From assembly GCA_963730535.1 (NCBI GenBank), contig CAVSRU010000007.1:314838-378837 (forward strand): a DNA stretch of 64,000 nucleotides, in the 5' to 3' direction. Origin of the DNA: DASSUW01 sp963730535. Its GTDB lineage: Bacteria; Actinomycetota; Thermoleophilia; Solirubrobacterales; Solirubrobacteraceae. The notes beneath the pieces are model-generated. The model worked only from the letters and a program-made list of their open reading frames with translations. It was not told the DNA's origin and did not search any database. Positions 1 through 8,426 of this stretch are shown here, in pieces. Every line of letters starts with the position of its first letter. The first letter of the stretch is position 1. Made by a program: the position numbers and the translations under genes.

Positions 1-845
1 TCGTACACGTCGGTCGGCGCGACGTCCGCCTCCTCGCACACCTCGCGCGCGAGCTGGGCCAGCGTCTCGTGCGCGCGCGCCTCGAGCGCGCCGAGCGCGG
101 CGTCGTCGAGCATCGTGGCCGACACGCGCGAGATGACGTCGGCGCCGTACGGCTGCTGGCGGTTGAGCATCGACGCCACGGCGGCCGGCGTCCCGGTCTC
201 GAGGTCGAGGAGCGTGGCGACCACCGTCGTGGTCCCGAGGTCGAAGGCGATCGCGTAGCGGCGCGACGTCGTGTCCCCCGGCTCGACGGCGACCAGCACC
301 TCGTCGCAGACCACGGCGGTGACGTCGAAGTGCGCCTCGCGCAGAATCGTCCCCAGCTCGCGCACCACCGGCAGCTCGACACGCGGCTCGAGGTCCTCGA
401 TCCCGTCGAGCACCCGCTGCACATCCGAGCGCTGGTCCTCGAGCGACGGCTCGTCGAGCACGAGGTGGCGCTTCTGGACCGACGGGCGCAGGATCACGTG
501 GCGGCCGACGCCGACCAGCGCCGCCTTCGGTCGCGTCTGGAGCGGCGGCACGTGCACCACGAGGTCCTCGAGGGCGGGCGCCCGGCAGGCGAGCCGCCAG
601 CCCTCGCGCAGCTCGTCGGGGGAGAACGCCCGCGGGTCGACGGGGCTGACCGCCACCTCCCCCTCGTCGACTCTCACCTTGCACTTCTTGCACGTCCCGT
701 GGCCGCCGCAGGTGGAGTCGATCGCCACCCCGTTCCAGCTCGCCGCGTCGAAGATCGCGGTGCCGCTCGGCACCCGCACGTCTGCGCCGTCCGGCTCGAA
801 GCGCAGGTGGACCCGCTGCGCGCCGTCCACGGCGGACGCCGTCAC
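1..845 (-). CDS. RamA-like corrinoid activation protein (2Fe-2S / DUF4445 ASKHA ATPase), 3' end cut by window
   Basis: ATP-dependent reductive activator that returns inactive Co(II) corrinoid protein to Co(I). The GTG start at 845 overlaps the stop of the upstream methyltransferase (GTGA). Residues 46-55 read CGGHGTCKKC with a fourth cysteine near residue 87, the C-x5-C-x2-C...C pattern of a plant-type [2Fe-2S] ferredoxin domain. An ASKHA nucleotide-binding start, FDLGTTTV, lies near residues 201-208. This order matches the RACE/DUF4445 activases found beside corrinoid methyltransferases. It is last in the IclR-corrinoid protein-methyltransferase run, so it very probably serves that corrinoid protein. 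About 281 residues are visible; the C-terminal ATPase part lies outside the window. Confidence 0.9.
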   Translation of the reverse strand, partial: MTASAVDGAQRVHLRFEPDGADVRVPSGTAIFDAASWNGVAIDSTCGGHGTCKKCKVRVDEGEVAVSPVDPRAFSPDELREGWRLACRAPALEDLVVHVPPLQTRPKAALVGVGRHVILRPSVQKRHLVLDEPSLEDQRSDVQRVLDGIEDLEPRVELPVVRELGTILREAHFDVTAVVCDEVLVAVEPGDTTSRRYAIAFDLGTTTVVATLLDLETGTPAAVASMLNRQQPYGADVISRVSATMLDDAALGALEARAHETLAQLAREVCEEADVAPTDVY

Positions 846-1702
846 GACGCCGCCGCGGCCGCCTGGCGAGCTCGGTGCGCGGCGATCCAGCTCGCGCCCC
901 ACGCGTCGTGTCCGAGGAGGAGGTCGGCGGCGCGCACGCTCTCCACGCACACGGGGGCCGTGCTCATGATCGCGCTCGTCAGCCCGGCGGCCATCGCCAT
1001 CGGCAGGAACGCGGCATTGAGCACGTGCCGCTGGGGCAGCCCGAACGACACGTTCGACGCGCCCAGTGACATGTTCACGCCCAGCTCGTCGCGGATCAGC
1101 GAGATCGTCTCGAGCGTCGTCGTCACCGCCTCGGTGTCGGCGCCGACGGTCATGGCCAGCGGGTCGATGATGACGTCCTCGGGCCCGATCCCGTGGTCGC
1201 CGGCGGCGGAGACGATCTTGCGCGCGATCTCCAGCCGCTGCTGGGGCGTCTCGGGGATGCCGGTCTCGTCGTTGGCGAGCCCGATCACCGCCGCCCCGTG
1301 CCGCGCGACCAGCGGCAGGATCTCCTCCAGCCGCTCGTCCTCGCCGGTCACCGAGTTGACGAGCGGCTTGCCCTCGTACACCGCGAGCCCGGCCTCCAGC
1401 GCCTCGATCACCGACGAGTCGATGCAGATCGGGATGTCGGCCTCCGCCTGCACGGTGGCCAGCATCTTGGCCAGCAGCTCGGCCTCGTCGACGAGCGGGA
1501 TGCCGGCGTTGACGTCGACCATGTCGGCGCCGGCCTCGACCTGCTCGCGCGTGTCGGCCCCGACGGTCCCGAGGTCACCGTTGCGCAGCTCCTCGGCCAG
1601 CCGTTTGCGGCCGGTCGGGTTGATGCGCTCGCCGATGATGCAGAACGGGTGCCCGGCACCGATCGTGACGGTCTTGCTGCGCCCGCTGAGGATCGTGTCC
1701 AT
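842..1702 (-). CDS. methyltetrahydrofolate:corrinoid methyltransferase (MtgA/AcsE-type pterin-binding enzyme)
   Basis: Moves the methyl group from the methylated corrinoid protein to tetrahydrofolate, or the reverse. The 286-residue protein is a single pterin-binding TIM barrel. It has GERINPTGRKR near residues 24-34, the conserved pterin-pocket opening, followed by DVNAG, CIDSS and NSVTGED, all seen in MeTr enzymes (AcsE, MtgA, the MetH middle domain). The lack of homocysteine and B12 domains excludes full MetH. It overlaps the corrinoid protein gene upstream and the activase downstream, so the three are translationally coupled. Beside an MttB-family gene, the natural role is methyl transfer from a quaternary amine to THF. 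Confidence 0.92.
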   Translation of the reverse strand: MDTILSGRSKTVTIGAGHPFCIIGERINPTGRKRLAEELRNGDLGTVGADTREQVEAGADMVDVNAGIPLVDEAELLAKMLATVQAEADIPICIDSSVIEALEAGLAVYEGKPLVNSVTGEDERLEEILPLVARHGAAVIGLANDETGIPETPQQRLEIARKIVSAAGDHGIGPEDVIIDPLAMTVGADTEAVTTTLETISLIRDELGVNMSLGASNVSFGLPQRHVLNAAFLPMAMAAGLTSAIMSTAPVCVESVRAADLLLGHDAWGASWIAAHRARQAAAAAS

Positions 1703-2367
1703 CAGGCCGGCACCATCTCGCGGCGCTGCTCGATCAGCTGCTTGGCCTTCTTGACGGCCGACGAGGCGTCGGCGGAGTAGCCGTCGGCCCCCACCGCGTC
1801 CGCGTACTCCTGGGTGACCGGGGCGCCGCCGACCATGACGATCACCTTGTCGCGGATGCCGGCCTTCTGGAGCGCGTTGATGTTGGCCTTGAACATCGGC
1901 ATCGTCGTCGTCAGGAAGGCGGAGAAGCCGACCACGTCGGGCTGGTGCTCGTTGATCTGCTCGACGAAGCGCTCGGGCGGGACGTTGACGCCGAGGTCGA
2001 TGACCTCGAAGCCCGCGCCCTCGAGCATGATGTTGCAGAGGTTCTTGCCGATGTCGTGCACGTCGCCCTTCACGGTGCCCATGAGGAACGTGCCGATCGG
2101 CTTCGTCCCGGTCTCGGCGAGCAACGGGCGCAGGATGTCGAGCGCGCCCTGCATCGCGCGGGCGGCGATCAGCATCTCGGGCACGAAGTAGTCACCGCGC
2201 TCGAACCGGGCGCCCACCTCCTCGAGCGACGGGATCAGCGCGTCGTAGAGCATGCGCTCGGGCTCGAGGTCCGCGGCCAGCCCCTGCTCCACCCCGTCCT
2301 TGACCACGGGCGCGTTGCCGACAAGCGTCTCGTCGTAGAGGAGTTGCAGGATCTCGTCGTGGGTCAT
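1702..2367 (-). CDS. B12-binding corrinoid protein (MtgC/MttC type)
   Basis: Methyl-carrier protein of the corrinoid methyltransferase system, 221 residues. The N-terminal part is the helical B12-binding cap (EEVGARFERGDYFVPEM near residues 49-65). The C-terminal Rossmann part carries GDVHDIGKN near residues 101-109, where the histidine is the lower axial cobalt ligand (DxHxxG). The reading frame stays open upstream to 2727, but there it is antisense to conserved residues of the IclR gene, so ATG at 2367 is chosen. That ATG overlaps the IclR stop (ATGA). It partners the MttB-family enzyme at 3128 and the methyl-THF methyltransferase downstream. Confidence 0.93.
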   Translation of the reverse strand: MTHDEILQLLYDETLVGNAPVVKDGVEQGLAADLEPERMLYDALIPSLEEVGARFERGDYFVPEMLIAARAMQGALDILRPLLAETGTKPIGTFLMGTVKGDVHDIGKNLCNIMLEGAGFEVIDLGVNVPPERFVEQINEHQPDVVGFSAFLTTTMPMFKANINALQKAGIRDKVIVMVGGAPVTQEYADAVGADGYSADASSAVKKAKQLIEQRREMVPA

Positions 2368-3107
2368 GCGGCGTCTGCTCCCATGTCGTGACCAAGCGCC
2401 CGCGCCTCCTGGATCAGGATCGGGCGCACTTCGGCGATCCGCTGCGCGTCCAGGCGCAGCGTGGGGCCGGAGATCGACAGCGCGGCGAACGCGTGCCCGC
2501 CGGCCCCGAATACGGGGGCGGCGACCCCGGTGAGCCCGACCTCGAGCTCGTCCATCGCGGTGGCGTAGCCGTCCCGGCGCACCCGCGCGACCTCGGCGGC
2601 GAACCGGTCGGGGTCGGCGATCGTCGCGGGCGTGAGCGGATCCAGCGCCCCAGGCTCGACGCCGCTGAACGCGACCAGGACCTTGCCGACGGCCGTGCAG
2701 TGATACGGCACGCGGCGACCGACCCACTGGCCGGTACCGAGGAAGTGCCGGCTCTCGACCTGCGCGAGGTGCTCGACCCCGAGCGGCCCGGGGACCGCGA
2801 GGTTGATCGTCTCCCCGCTCGCCGCCGCCAGCACGTCCATGCGCGGCTGCGAGAGCTCGACCAGCTGGCCGCGATAGGCGAAGCGCCGCACGACCGGCCC
2901 CGGCTCGAAGCTCCCGCGACGACCGTTCTGCTGGATCAGGCCCTGGCGCTCGAGCGCACCGAGGAGTCGCGACGCCGTGCTCTTGGGCAGCGCCGCCTCG
3001 CCGGCCAGCTCGGCCAGCGGCCGTGGCCGCTCGGCCTCGAGGACGAGCGTCAGCAGCTGTGCAGCCCGGTCGATGGTCTGCGTCCCCCGTTGGAACTCTT
3101 GTTCCAC
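2364..3107 (-). CDS. IclR-family transcriptional regulator
   Basis: A 247-residue regulator with a GTG start. The N-terminal winged helix begins GTQTIDRAAQLL and continues with LAELAGEAALPKSTASRLLGAL, the recognition-helix region. Residues from about 75 on are the IclR effector domain, including YHCTAVGKVLVAF and the conserved AISISGP-like stretch (ALSISGPTLRL). It is first in the corrinoid operon and divergent from the MttB-family gene, with only 20 bp between starts. A palindrome, TGGAACTCTTGTTCCA, at its own first codons resembles IclR-type GGAA...TTCC operators. It is therefore probably a local, autoregulating controller responding to a quaternary amine or a product. Confidence 0.9.
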   Translation of the reverse strand: MEQEFQRGTQTIDRAAQLLTLVLEAERPRPLAELAGEAALPKSTASRLLGALERQGLIQQNGRRGSFEPGPVVRRFAYRGQLVELSQPRMDVLAAASGETINLAVPGPLGVEHLAQVESRHFLGTGQWVGRRVPYHCTAVGKVLVAFSGVEPGALDPLTPATIADPDRFAAEVARVRRDGYATAMDELEVGLTGVAAPVFGAGGHAFAALSISGPTLRLDAQRIAEVRPILIQEARALGHDMGADAA

Positions 3108-3119
3108 GCCAGATATGTT
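3090..3119 (+). promoter_or_regulatory. putative promoter of the MttB-family gene (leaderless start)
   Basis: TTGGAA (3090-3095), an 18-bp spacer and TATGTT (3114-3119) form a plausible housekeeping promoter. The -10 ends 8 bases before the ATG at 3128 and no Shine-Dalgarno sequence is visible, so the transcript would be leaderless or nearly so. Confidence 0.4.
3091..3106. promoter_or_regulatory. putative IclR operator palindrome
   Basis: TGGAAC-TCTT-GTTCCA is a perfect 6-bp inverted repeat. It resembles the known E. coli IclR target TGGAAATNATTTCCA. It covers the first codons of the IclR gene and overlaps the inferred -35 of the divergent methyltransferase promoter, a position suited to repression of that promoter and possibly to autoregulation. 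Confidence 0.5.
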
Positions 3120-3127
3120 ACGGCCCC

Positions 3128-4570
3128 ATGTTCGTCAACACAATGCCGCGGTACGAGATCCTCAGCCAGGAGGCCATGGACACGCTCGACCGCGGGTGGC
3201 GGCGGATCGTGTCCGAGCTCGGCATCGAGTTCCTGCTCCCGGAGGCCGTCGAGCTGTTCCGCGCCGCCGGCCAGACCGTCGAGGGCGACCACCTGGTCAA
3301 GTTCGACCCCGAGTTCATCCTCGAGCAGGTCGCCAAGGCGCCCCGCGAGTTCGAGCTCCAGGCCCGCAACCCCGAGCGCAGCGCGCACATCGGGGGCGAC
3401 CACATGGTGTTCTCGGCCGTCTACGGCCCGCCGTTCGTGCGCGAGGGCGCCGTGCGGCGCGACGCGACGATGGCCGACTTCGAGAACTTCGTGCGGCTCT
3501 CGCAGTCGTTCGACGAGCTCGACTCGCCCGGCGGCACGATCGTCGAGCCCAACGACACGCCGCTCGACTCCCGGCACCTCGACATGGTCTACGCGCTGCA
3601 GACGCTGTCGGACAAGCCGTACATGGGCTCGGTGATCTCCGGCCCGAACGCGCTCGACACGATCGAGATGGGGAAGATCGTGTTCGGCGGCGCCGACGCG
3701 CTCGAGCGCGCGCCGGTCTCGATCTCGCTGATCAACTGCAACTCGCCGCTGCGCTGGGACGACCGGATGCTGAGCGCGATGGTCGAGTACAACCGCGCCG
3801 GCCAGGCCGTGGTGATGACGCCGTTCCTGCTCATGGGCGCCATGTCACCGGTCTCGATCCCGGCCACGCTCGTGCAGCAGATCGCCGAGGCGCTGTCGGG
3901 CATCGCGCTCTGCCAGCTCGTGCGGCCCGGGTGCCCGGTCGTCTTCGGCTCGTTCCTCTCGAATACCGACATGCAGTCGGGCTCGCCCAGCTTCGGCACG
4001 CCCGAGTCGGCCATCGGGCTCCTCTGCACCGGACAGATCGCGCGCCACTTCGGGCTGCCGTTCCGCTCCGGCGGCGGGCTGACCGCGAGCCAGACGCCCG
4101 ACGCCCAGGGCGCCTACGAGGCGCTGATGACGCTGCTCCCCACGTTCCTGGCCGGCACCAACTTCGTCATGCACTCCGCCGGCTGGCTCGAGGGCGGGCT
4201 GGTCTCCTGCTACGAGAAGTTCATCGTCGACATCGAGCTGCTGCGGATGCTGCGCCACGAGTTCACGCCGCTCGAGATCGACGAGGCGTCGCTCGCCTTC
4301 GACGCCCACCAGGAGGTCGGCTCGGGCGGGCACTTCCTCGGCGCCGCCCACACGCTCGAGCGCTTCCGCGAGTGCTTCTACCGTCCGCTGCTCTCCTCGA
4401 CCGAGAACTTCGATCGCTGGACGCGCAACGGCGGGATGGACGCCGCCGCCCGCGCGGAGAAGATCTGGCGCGAGACGCTCGAGCGCTACGAGGAGCCGCC
4501 GCTCGACGACGCGGTGCGAACCGAGCTCGGCGAATACGTGGTTCGGAGGCGCGCGGAGTTGGGAGACTGA
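3128..4570 (+). CDS. MttB-family methylamine/quaternary amine:corrinoid methyltransferase (non-pyrrolysine, MtgB-like)
   Basis: Cleaves a C-N bond in a methylated amine and passes the methyl to the cognate corrinoid protein. The 480-residue protein starts at ATG 3128 (MFVNTMPRYEIL). The frame is open to 3023, but that extension lies antisense to the IclR gene. Features typical of the family include EFLLPEAVELFRAAGQ, NCNSPLRWDDRM, TPFLLMGAMSPVSIPATLVQQ and GGGLTASQTPDAQGAYE. No in-frame amber codon occurs, so it lacks the pyrrolysine of true trimethylamine MttB and belongs with MtgB-type enzymes acting on quaternary amines such as glycine betaine, carnitine or proline betaine. The nearby glycine-betaine transporter favours betaine; the substrate is inferred. 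Confidence 0.9.
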   Translation: MFVNTMPRYEILSQEAMDTLDRGWRRIVSELGIEFLLPEAVELFRAAGQTVEGDHLVKFDPEFILEQVAKAPREFELQARNPERSAHIGGDHMVFSAVYGPPFVREGAVRRDATMADFENFVRLSQSFDELDSPGGTIVEPNDTPLDSRHLDMVYALQTLSDKPYMGSVISGPNALDTIEMGKIVFGGADALERAPVSISLINCNSPLRWDDRMLSAMVEYNRAGQAVVMTPFLLMGAMSPVSIPATLVQQIAEALSGIALCQLVRPGCPVVFGSFLSNTDMQSGSPSFGTPESAIGLLCTGQIARHFGLPFRSGGGLTASQTPDAQGAYEALMTLLPTFLAGTNFVMHSAGWLEGGLVSCYEKFIVDIELLRMLRHEFTPLEIDEASLAFDAHQEVGSGGHFLGAAHTLERFRECFYRPLLSSTENFDRWTRNGGMDAAARAEKIWRETLERYEEPPLDDAVRTELGEYVVRRRAELGD

Positions 4571-4574
4571 GCGC

Positions 4575-5225
4575 GTGGAGGCCGGCAACGGGCTGATCGC
4601 CGAACGGGCCTACGCCGAGCTGCGCTCGCGGATCGTCACGCTGCGGCTGCCGCCGGGGACGCTCCTGCGCGAGGACGAGCTGATGCGCGAGCTCGGGATC
4701 GGCCGGACGCCGCTGCGCGAGGCGGTCAAGCGGCTGGCGCTCGAGAACCTCGTCGCCGTGCAGCCGCGCAGCGGCACGTTCGTCACCGGCGTCGACGCCG
4801 CCGACATCATCCACATCTCCGAGGTCCGCGCGGAGCTCGAGGCCCAGGCGGCGGAGCTGGCGGCGCGGCGGATGGAGCCGGAGCTGCGCGAGCGCGCCCA
4901 GGCGATGCTCGACCAGGTCCGCGACCTCGAGCGCGCGGCGGTGACCGACGACCTGATGCGCCTCGACGAGTCGATCCACCGGCTGATCTGGGACGGCTCC
5001 CACAACCCGTACCTGATCGAGACGCTCGAGCGCTACTTCCAGCTCTCGCTGCGCGTCTGGTACGTCGTGCTCGACCGCGTCCCGGGGCTGGGCGCCTCGG
5101 TCGTCGACCAGGCGCACCTGCTCGAGGCCATCCTCGACCGCGACCCGGTCCGGGCCCGGTCGCTGATGCGCGAGCACGTGCTCGCGTTCGAGCGCGAGAT
5201 CATGGCCGCGTTCAGCCACGAGTAA
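4575..5225 (+). CDS. GntR-family regulator, FadR/FCD subfamily
   Basis: A 216-residue regulator starting at GTG 4575, four bases after the methyltransferase stop and preceded by GGGAG about nine bases upstream. The N-terminal winged helix (residues 8-70) contains LREDELMRELGIGRTPLREAVKRL and QPRSGTFV, both typical of GntR. The C-terminal all-helical FCD domain has the metal/ligand-type histidines expected (DESIHRLI, REHVLAFE). It is probably co-transcribed with the methyltransferase. FCD regulators usually bind short palindromes of the kind found at 6321, 9922 and 10023, so it is the best candidate for controlling the island. Confidence 0.9.
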   Translation: MEAGNGLIAERAYAELRSRIVTLRLPPGTLLREDELMRELGIGRTPLREAVKRLALENLVAVQPRSGTFVTGVDAADIIHISEVRAELEAQAAELAARRMEPELRERAQAMLDQVRDLERAAVTDDLMRLDESIHRLIWDGSHNPYLIETLERYFQLSLRVWYVVLDRVPGLGASVVDQAHLLEAILDRDPVRARSLMREHVLAFEREIMAAFSHE

Positions 5226-5227
5226 GT

Positions 5228-5430
5228 CAAAGTCAACTGCGGCTGGGTAGGGAGAGTGAGGGTGCCGGCGTCAAGGCGGGATTAGGTGTATGTCGGCGAA
5301 GCCGGGATCACCGAGATACACCTTTCTGCGCGTCTAGAGCACTTAGGTGTATCTGGGCGTTGGGGACGACATCGAAATACACCAAACCCCGGCTTCGCCA
5401 CCCTCCCTACCCAGCCGCCGTTGACGTTCG
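5228..5430. repeat. intergenic palindromic element, copy 1 (inverted ends, two internal hairpins)
   Basis: The left end (GTCAACTGCGGCTGGGTAGG, from 5232) is repeated inverted at the right end (to about 5429, reverse complement GTCAACGGCGGCTGGGTAGG). Between them are two hairpins built on AGGTGTAT/ATACACC: 5284-5291 with 5316-5323, and 5345-5352 with 5377-5383. It sits between convergent gene ends (gntR and purU) and shares its ends with copies near 24.9, 43.0, 47.8 and 59.5 kb. Confidence 0.75.
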
Positions 5431-5436
5431 TCGGCG

Positions 5437-6315
<879 letters not shown>

Positions 6316-6320
6316 CGAAA

Positions 6321-6332
6321 CTGATATACCAG
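6321..6332. promoter_or_regulatory. putative operator CTGATATACCAG between purU and the dehydratase
   Basis: Near-palindrome CTGATATACCAG in the divergent start region. The same core occurs at 9922 and 10023, and a weaker version at 3109-3123. TATACC/TATATC within it could also serve as -10 elements for the flanking starts, so operator and promoter may overlap. Confidence 0.45.
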
Positions 6333-6340
6333 ATCGCGCC

Positions 6341-7585
6341 ATGACCGCGCTCGACCCCGCGGAGCTGAGCGGGCAGGTCCTCGAGCGGCTCGCCGGGGGC
6401 GGGGCCGCAGAGGCCCGCGCCGCGATCGCGGACATCGCGCGCGAGACCCCGCTGCTCACGTCGCGCAGCCTCAGCGAGGCGTGCGGCGGCCACCTGCTGC
6501 TGAAGGCCGAGAACCTCCAGCGCACCGGCTCGTTCAAGCTGCGCGGCGCGCTGCACAAGATCGCCCGGCTGGGCGACGACGCCGCCCGCGGCGTGGTCGC
6601 CGGGAGCGCCGGCAACCACGCGCAGTCGCTCGCCTACGCCGCCCGCGCGCGCGGCCTGCCGTGCGAGGTGTTCATGCCCGAGGAGGCGGCGGTGGCCAAG
6701 GTGGCGGCCGTCGAGGGCTTCGGCGGGACGGTCCGGCTGGGCGGCGACTCGGTCGACGACTGCGTGGCGGCTGCGCGCGAGCGAGCGGCCGAGACCGGCG
6801 CCGCGTTCGTGCACCCGTTCGACGACCCGGACGTGATCCTCGGGCAGGCGACGCTCGGCCTCGAGCTGCTCGACGCCGTCCCCGACCTCGCCAAGGTCAT
6901 CGTGCCGATCGGCGGCGGCGGCCTCGTCAGCGGCGTGGCCGGCGCCATCAAGGCGGCACGCCCGGACGTCGAGATCACCGGCGTGCAGGCCACCGCTTGC
7001 TCTCCCTACGCCCGCCCGGACGCAGCGGTCAGCACCGCCACGATCGCCGACGGCATCGCCATCAAGCGGCCGGGAGCGCTGACGCGCCCGCTCGTCGAGC
7101 GCCTCGTGGACGAGCTGTGCGTGGTCGGCGACGAGGAGGTCGCGGAGGCGATCGTGCGCCTCCTCGAGCGTGCGAAGCTCGTCGTCGAGGGCGCCGGCGC
7201 GGTCGGCGTGGCGGCGCTCCTCGAGGGGGTCGTCGCGCCCGCGCGCCAGGGCGCGACCGTCGTCGTGCTGTCCGGCGGCAACATCGACGCGGGGCTGCTG
7301 GCCGCCGTCGCCCGGCGGCACGAGACGGCGGCGGGCCGGCGCATGCGCGTGTTCACGCGGATCTCCGACCGCCCCGGCGGTCTCGCCGCCCTGCTCGCCG
7401 AGGTGGCGGCCACCGGCGGCAACCTCGTCTCGGTCGACCACGTGCGCGACGCGGTCCAGCTCAGCGTCCGCGAGACCGGCGTGGAGCTGACGATGGAGAC
7501 GCGCGGTGCCCGCCACGCGGAGGCGATCATGGCGGGCCTCAAAGCCGCCGGCTACGGCGTCGAGAGCCTCGACGTCAGTCCCTGA
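6341..7585 (+). CDS. ilvA: threonine/serine ammonia-lyase (PLP) with C-terminal ACT domain
   Basis: Deaminates threonine to 2-oxobutyrate, or serine to pyruvate. The 414-residue protein (ATG 6341) is a type II PLP fold. Lys66 in GSFKLRGA is the Schiff-base lysine; SAGNHAQSLA binds the substrate carboxylate and IGGGGLVSG (about 190) binds the cofactor phosphate. The last ~75 residues (RVFTRISDRPGGLAALLAEV) form one ACT domain, as in TdcB/short IlvA enzymes. Its position in a betaine-degradation island, sharing a control region with purU, suggests that glycine-derived serine rather than biosynthetic threonine may be the physiological substrate; this is inference. The last 11 bases overlap the convergent reductase gene. 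Confidence 0.9.
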   Translation: MTALDPAELSGQVLERLAGGGAAEARAAIADIARETPLLTSRSLSEACGGHLLLKAENLQRTGSFKLRGALHKIARLGDDAARGVVAGSAGNHAQSLAYAARARGLPCEVFMPEEAAVAKVAAVEGFGGTVRLGGDSVDDCVAAARERAAETGAAFVHPFDDPDVILGQATLGLELLDAVPDLAKVIVPIGGGGLVSGVAGAIKAARPDVEITGVQATACSPYARPDAAVSTATIADGIAIKRPGALTRPLVERLVDELCVVGDEEVAEAIVRLLERAKLVVEGAGAVGVAALLEGVVAPARQGATVVVLSGGNIDAGLLAAVARRHETAAGRRMRVFTRISDRPGGLAALLAEVAATGGNLVSVDHVRDAVQLSVRETGVELTMETRGARHAEAIMAGLKAAGYGVESLDVSP

Positions 7586-8426
7586 GCCGCTGGAGCGTGT
7601 GCTGCCGCCAGCGCTCGGTGCGCTCGAGCTCGTTGAACGTGTAGAAGTGGAACCCGCCCATCGCCGCCTCCGGGTCGCCGTACAGCGGGGCGAGGCCGCG
7701 CACGAGCGGGTCGGGCGTGAACGTCCGCGTCGCGAGGCGCCGGAGCCACCCGCGGTGCGCGCGCAGGAACCGCGCCGACTCGCCGAGGCCGATCTTCATC
7801 GAGATGCGCACCAACTTGGCGTTGTCGACGATCCCGGGCATCCCGATCCAGATCGGCAGGCCGGTTCCGCGCCCGCGCACGCGCGCGAACCAGACGCGGA
7901 TCGTCTCGGGGTCGAAGCAGAGCTGGCTGACGATGTAGGTCGCCATCGGCGACTTCTCGAACATCGCCCGGATCGTCGTGTCGTCGTCGATCAGGTGGTG
8001 GCTCTCCGGGTAGCCCGTGATGCCGATCTCGGCCAGCCCGTGGTCGCCCATCGCCGCGAGCATCTCGGCCGCCCCCGAGAAGGCGCCGGGCTCCGGCGAG
8101 TCGCCGGCGGGCACGAACACCTCGCGCACGCCGTCGTTCCGCAGGCGCGCGAGGATCGCGTCGAGGTGCTCTGCATCGCGCACCAGCCGCGCGGAGAGGT
8201 GCGGCACCGCGGCGTACCCGCGCTCGACCAGCCCGGCGGCGACGTCGAGCGTCGCGTCGAGCCCGCGGGCCGGCGAGGCCGTGATCGTCACCTTCACCTC
8301 GCGCGGCACGTGGGCGGCTACCAGGTCCTCGATCCCCTCGAACGGCAGCACCTCGTAGCGGGGCCGAGAGAGATGGGCGAGCAGCGCCCGCCGCTGCCGC
8401 CCGTCGAGAGCGCCGGGCCGGAGCAT
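7575..8426 (-). CDS. methylenetetrahydrofolate reductase-like protein (MetF family)
   Basis: FAD-dependent TIM-barrel enzyme interconverting 5-methyl-THF and 5,10-methylene-THF. The 283-residue product has EVKVTITASP in place of the usual strand-1 segment, then AAVPHLSARLV, GVREVFVPAGDSPEPG and TYIVSQLCFDPETI, all corresponding to MetF landmarks. The frame runs on upstream, but that part is antisense to the aldehyde dehydrogenase reading frame. ATG 8426 overlaps the dehydrogenase stop, so the two are coupled. Next to corrinoid methyl transfer to THF, it would oxidise methyl-THF. Electron donor or acceptor cannot be told from sequence. Confidence 0.85.
   Translation of the reverse strand: MLRPGALDGRQRRALLAHLSRPRYEVLPFEGIEDLVAAHVPREVKVTITASPARGLDATLDVAAGLVERGYAAVPHLSARLVRDAEHLDAILARLRNDGVREVFVPAGDSPEPGAFSGAAEMLAAMGDHGLAEIGITGYPESHHLIDDDTTIRAMFEKSPMATYIVSQLCFDPETIRVWFARVRGRGTGLPIWIGMPGIVDNAKLVRISMKIGLGESARFLRAHRGWLRRLATRTFTPDPLVRGLAPLYGDPEAAMGGFHFYTFNELERTERWRQHTLQRLRD

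Noticed and set aside
2368..3127. Cobalamin riboswitch for the corrinoid operon
   Set aside because: The region upstream of the corrinoid genes is IclR coding sequence with no B12-box-like sequence, and only 20 bp separate the divergent genes.
3128..4570. Pyrrolysine-containing trimethylamine methyltransferase
   Set aside because: No in-frame TAG codon occurs and no pyl genes are present; the protein fits the non-pyrrolysine branch.
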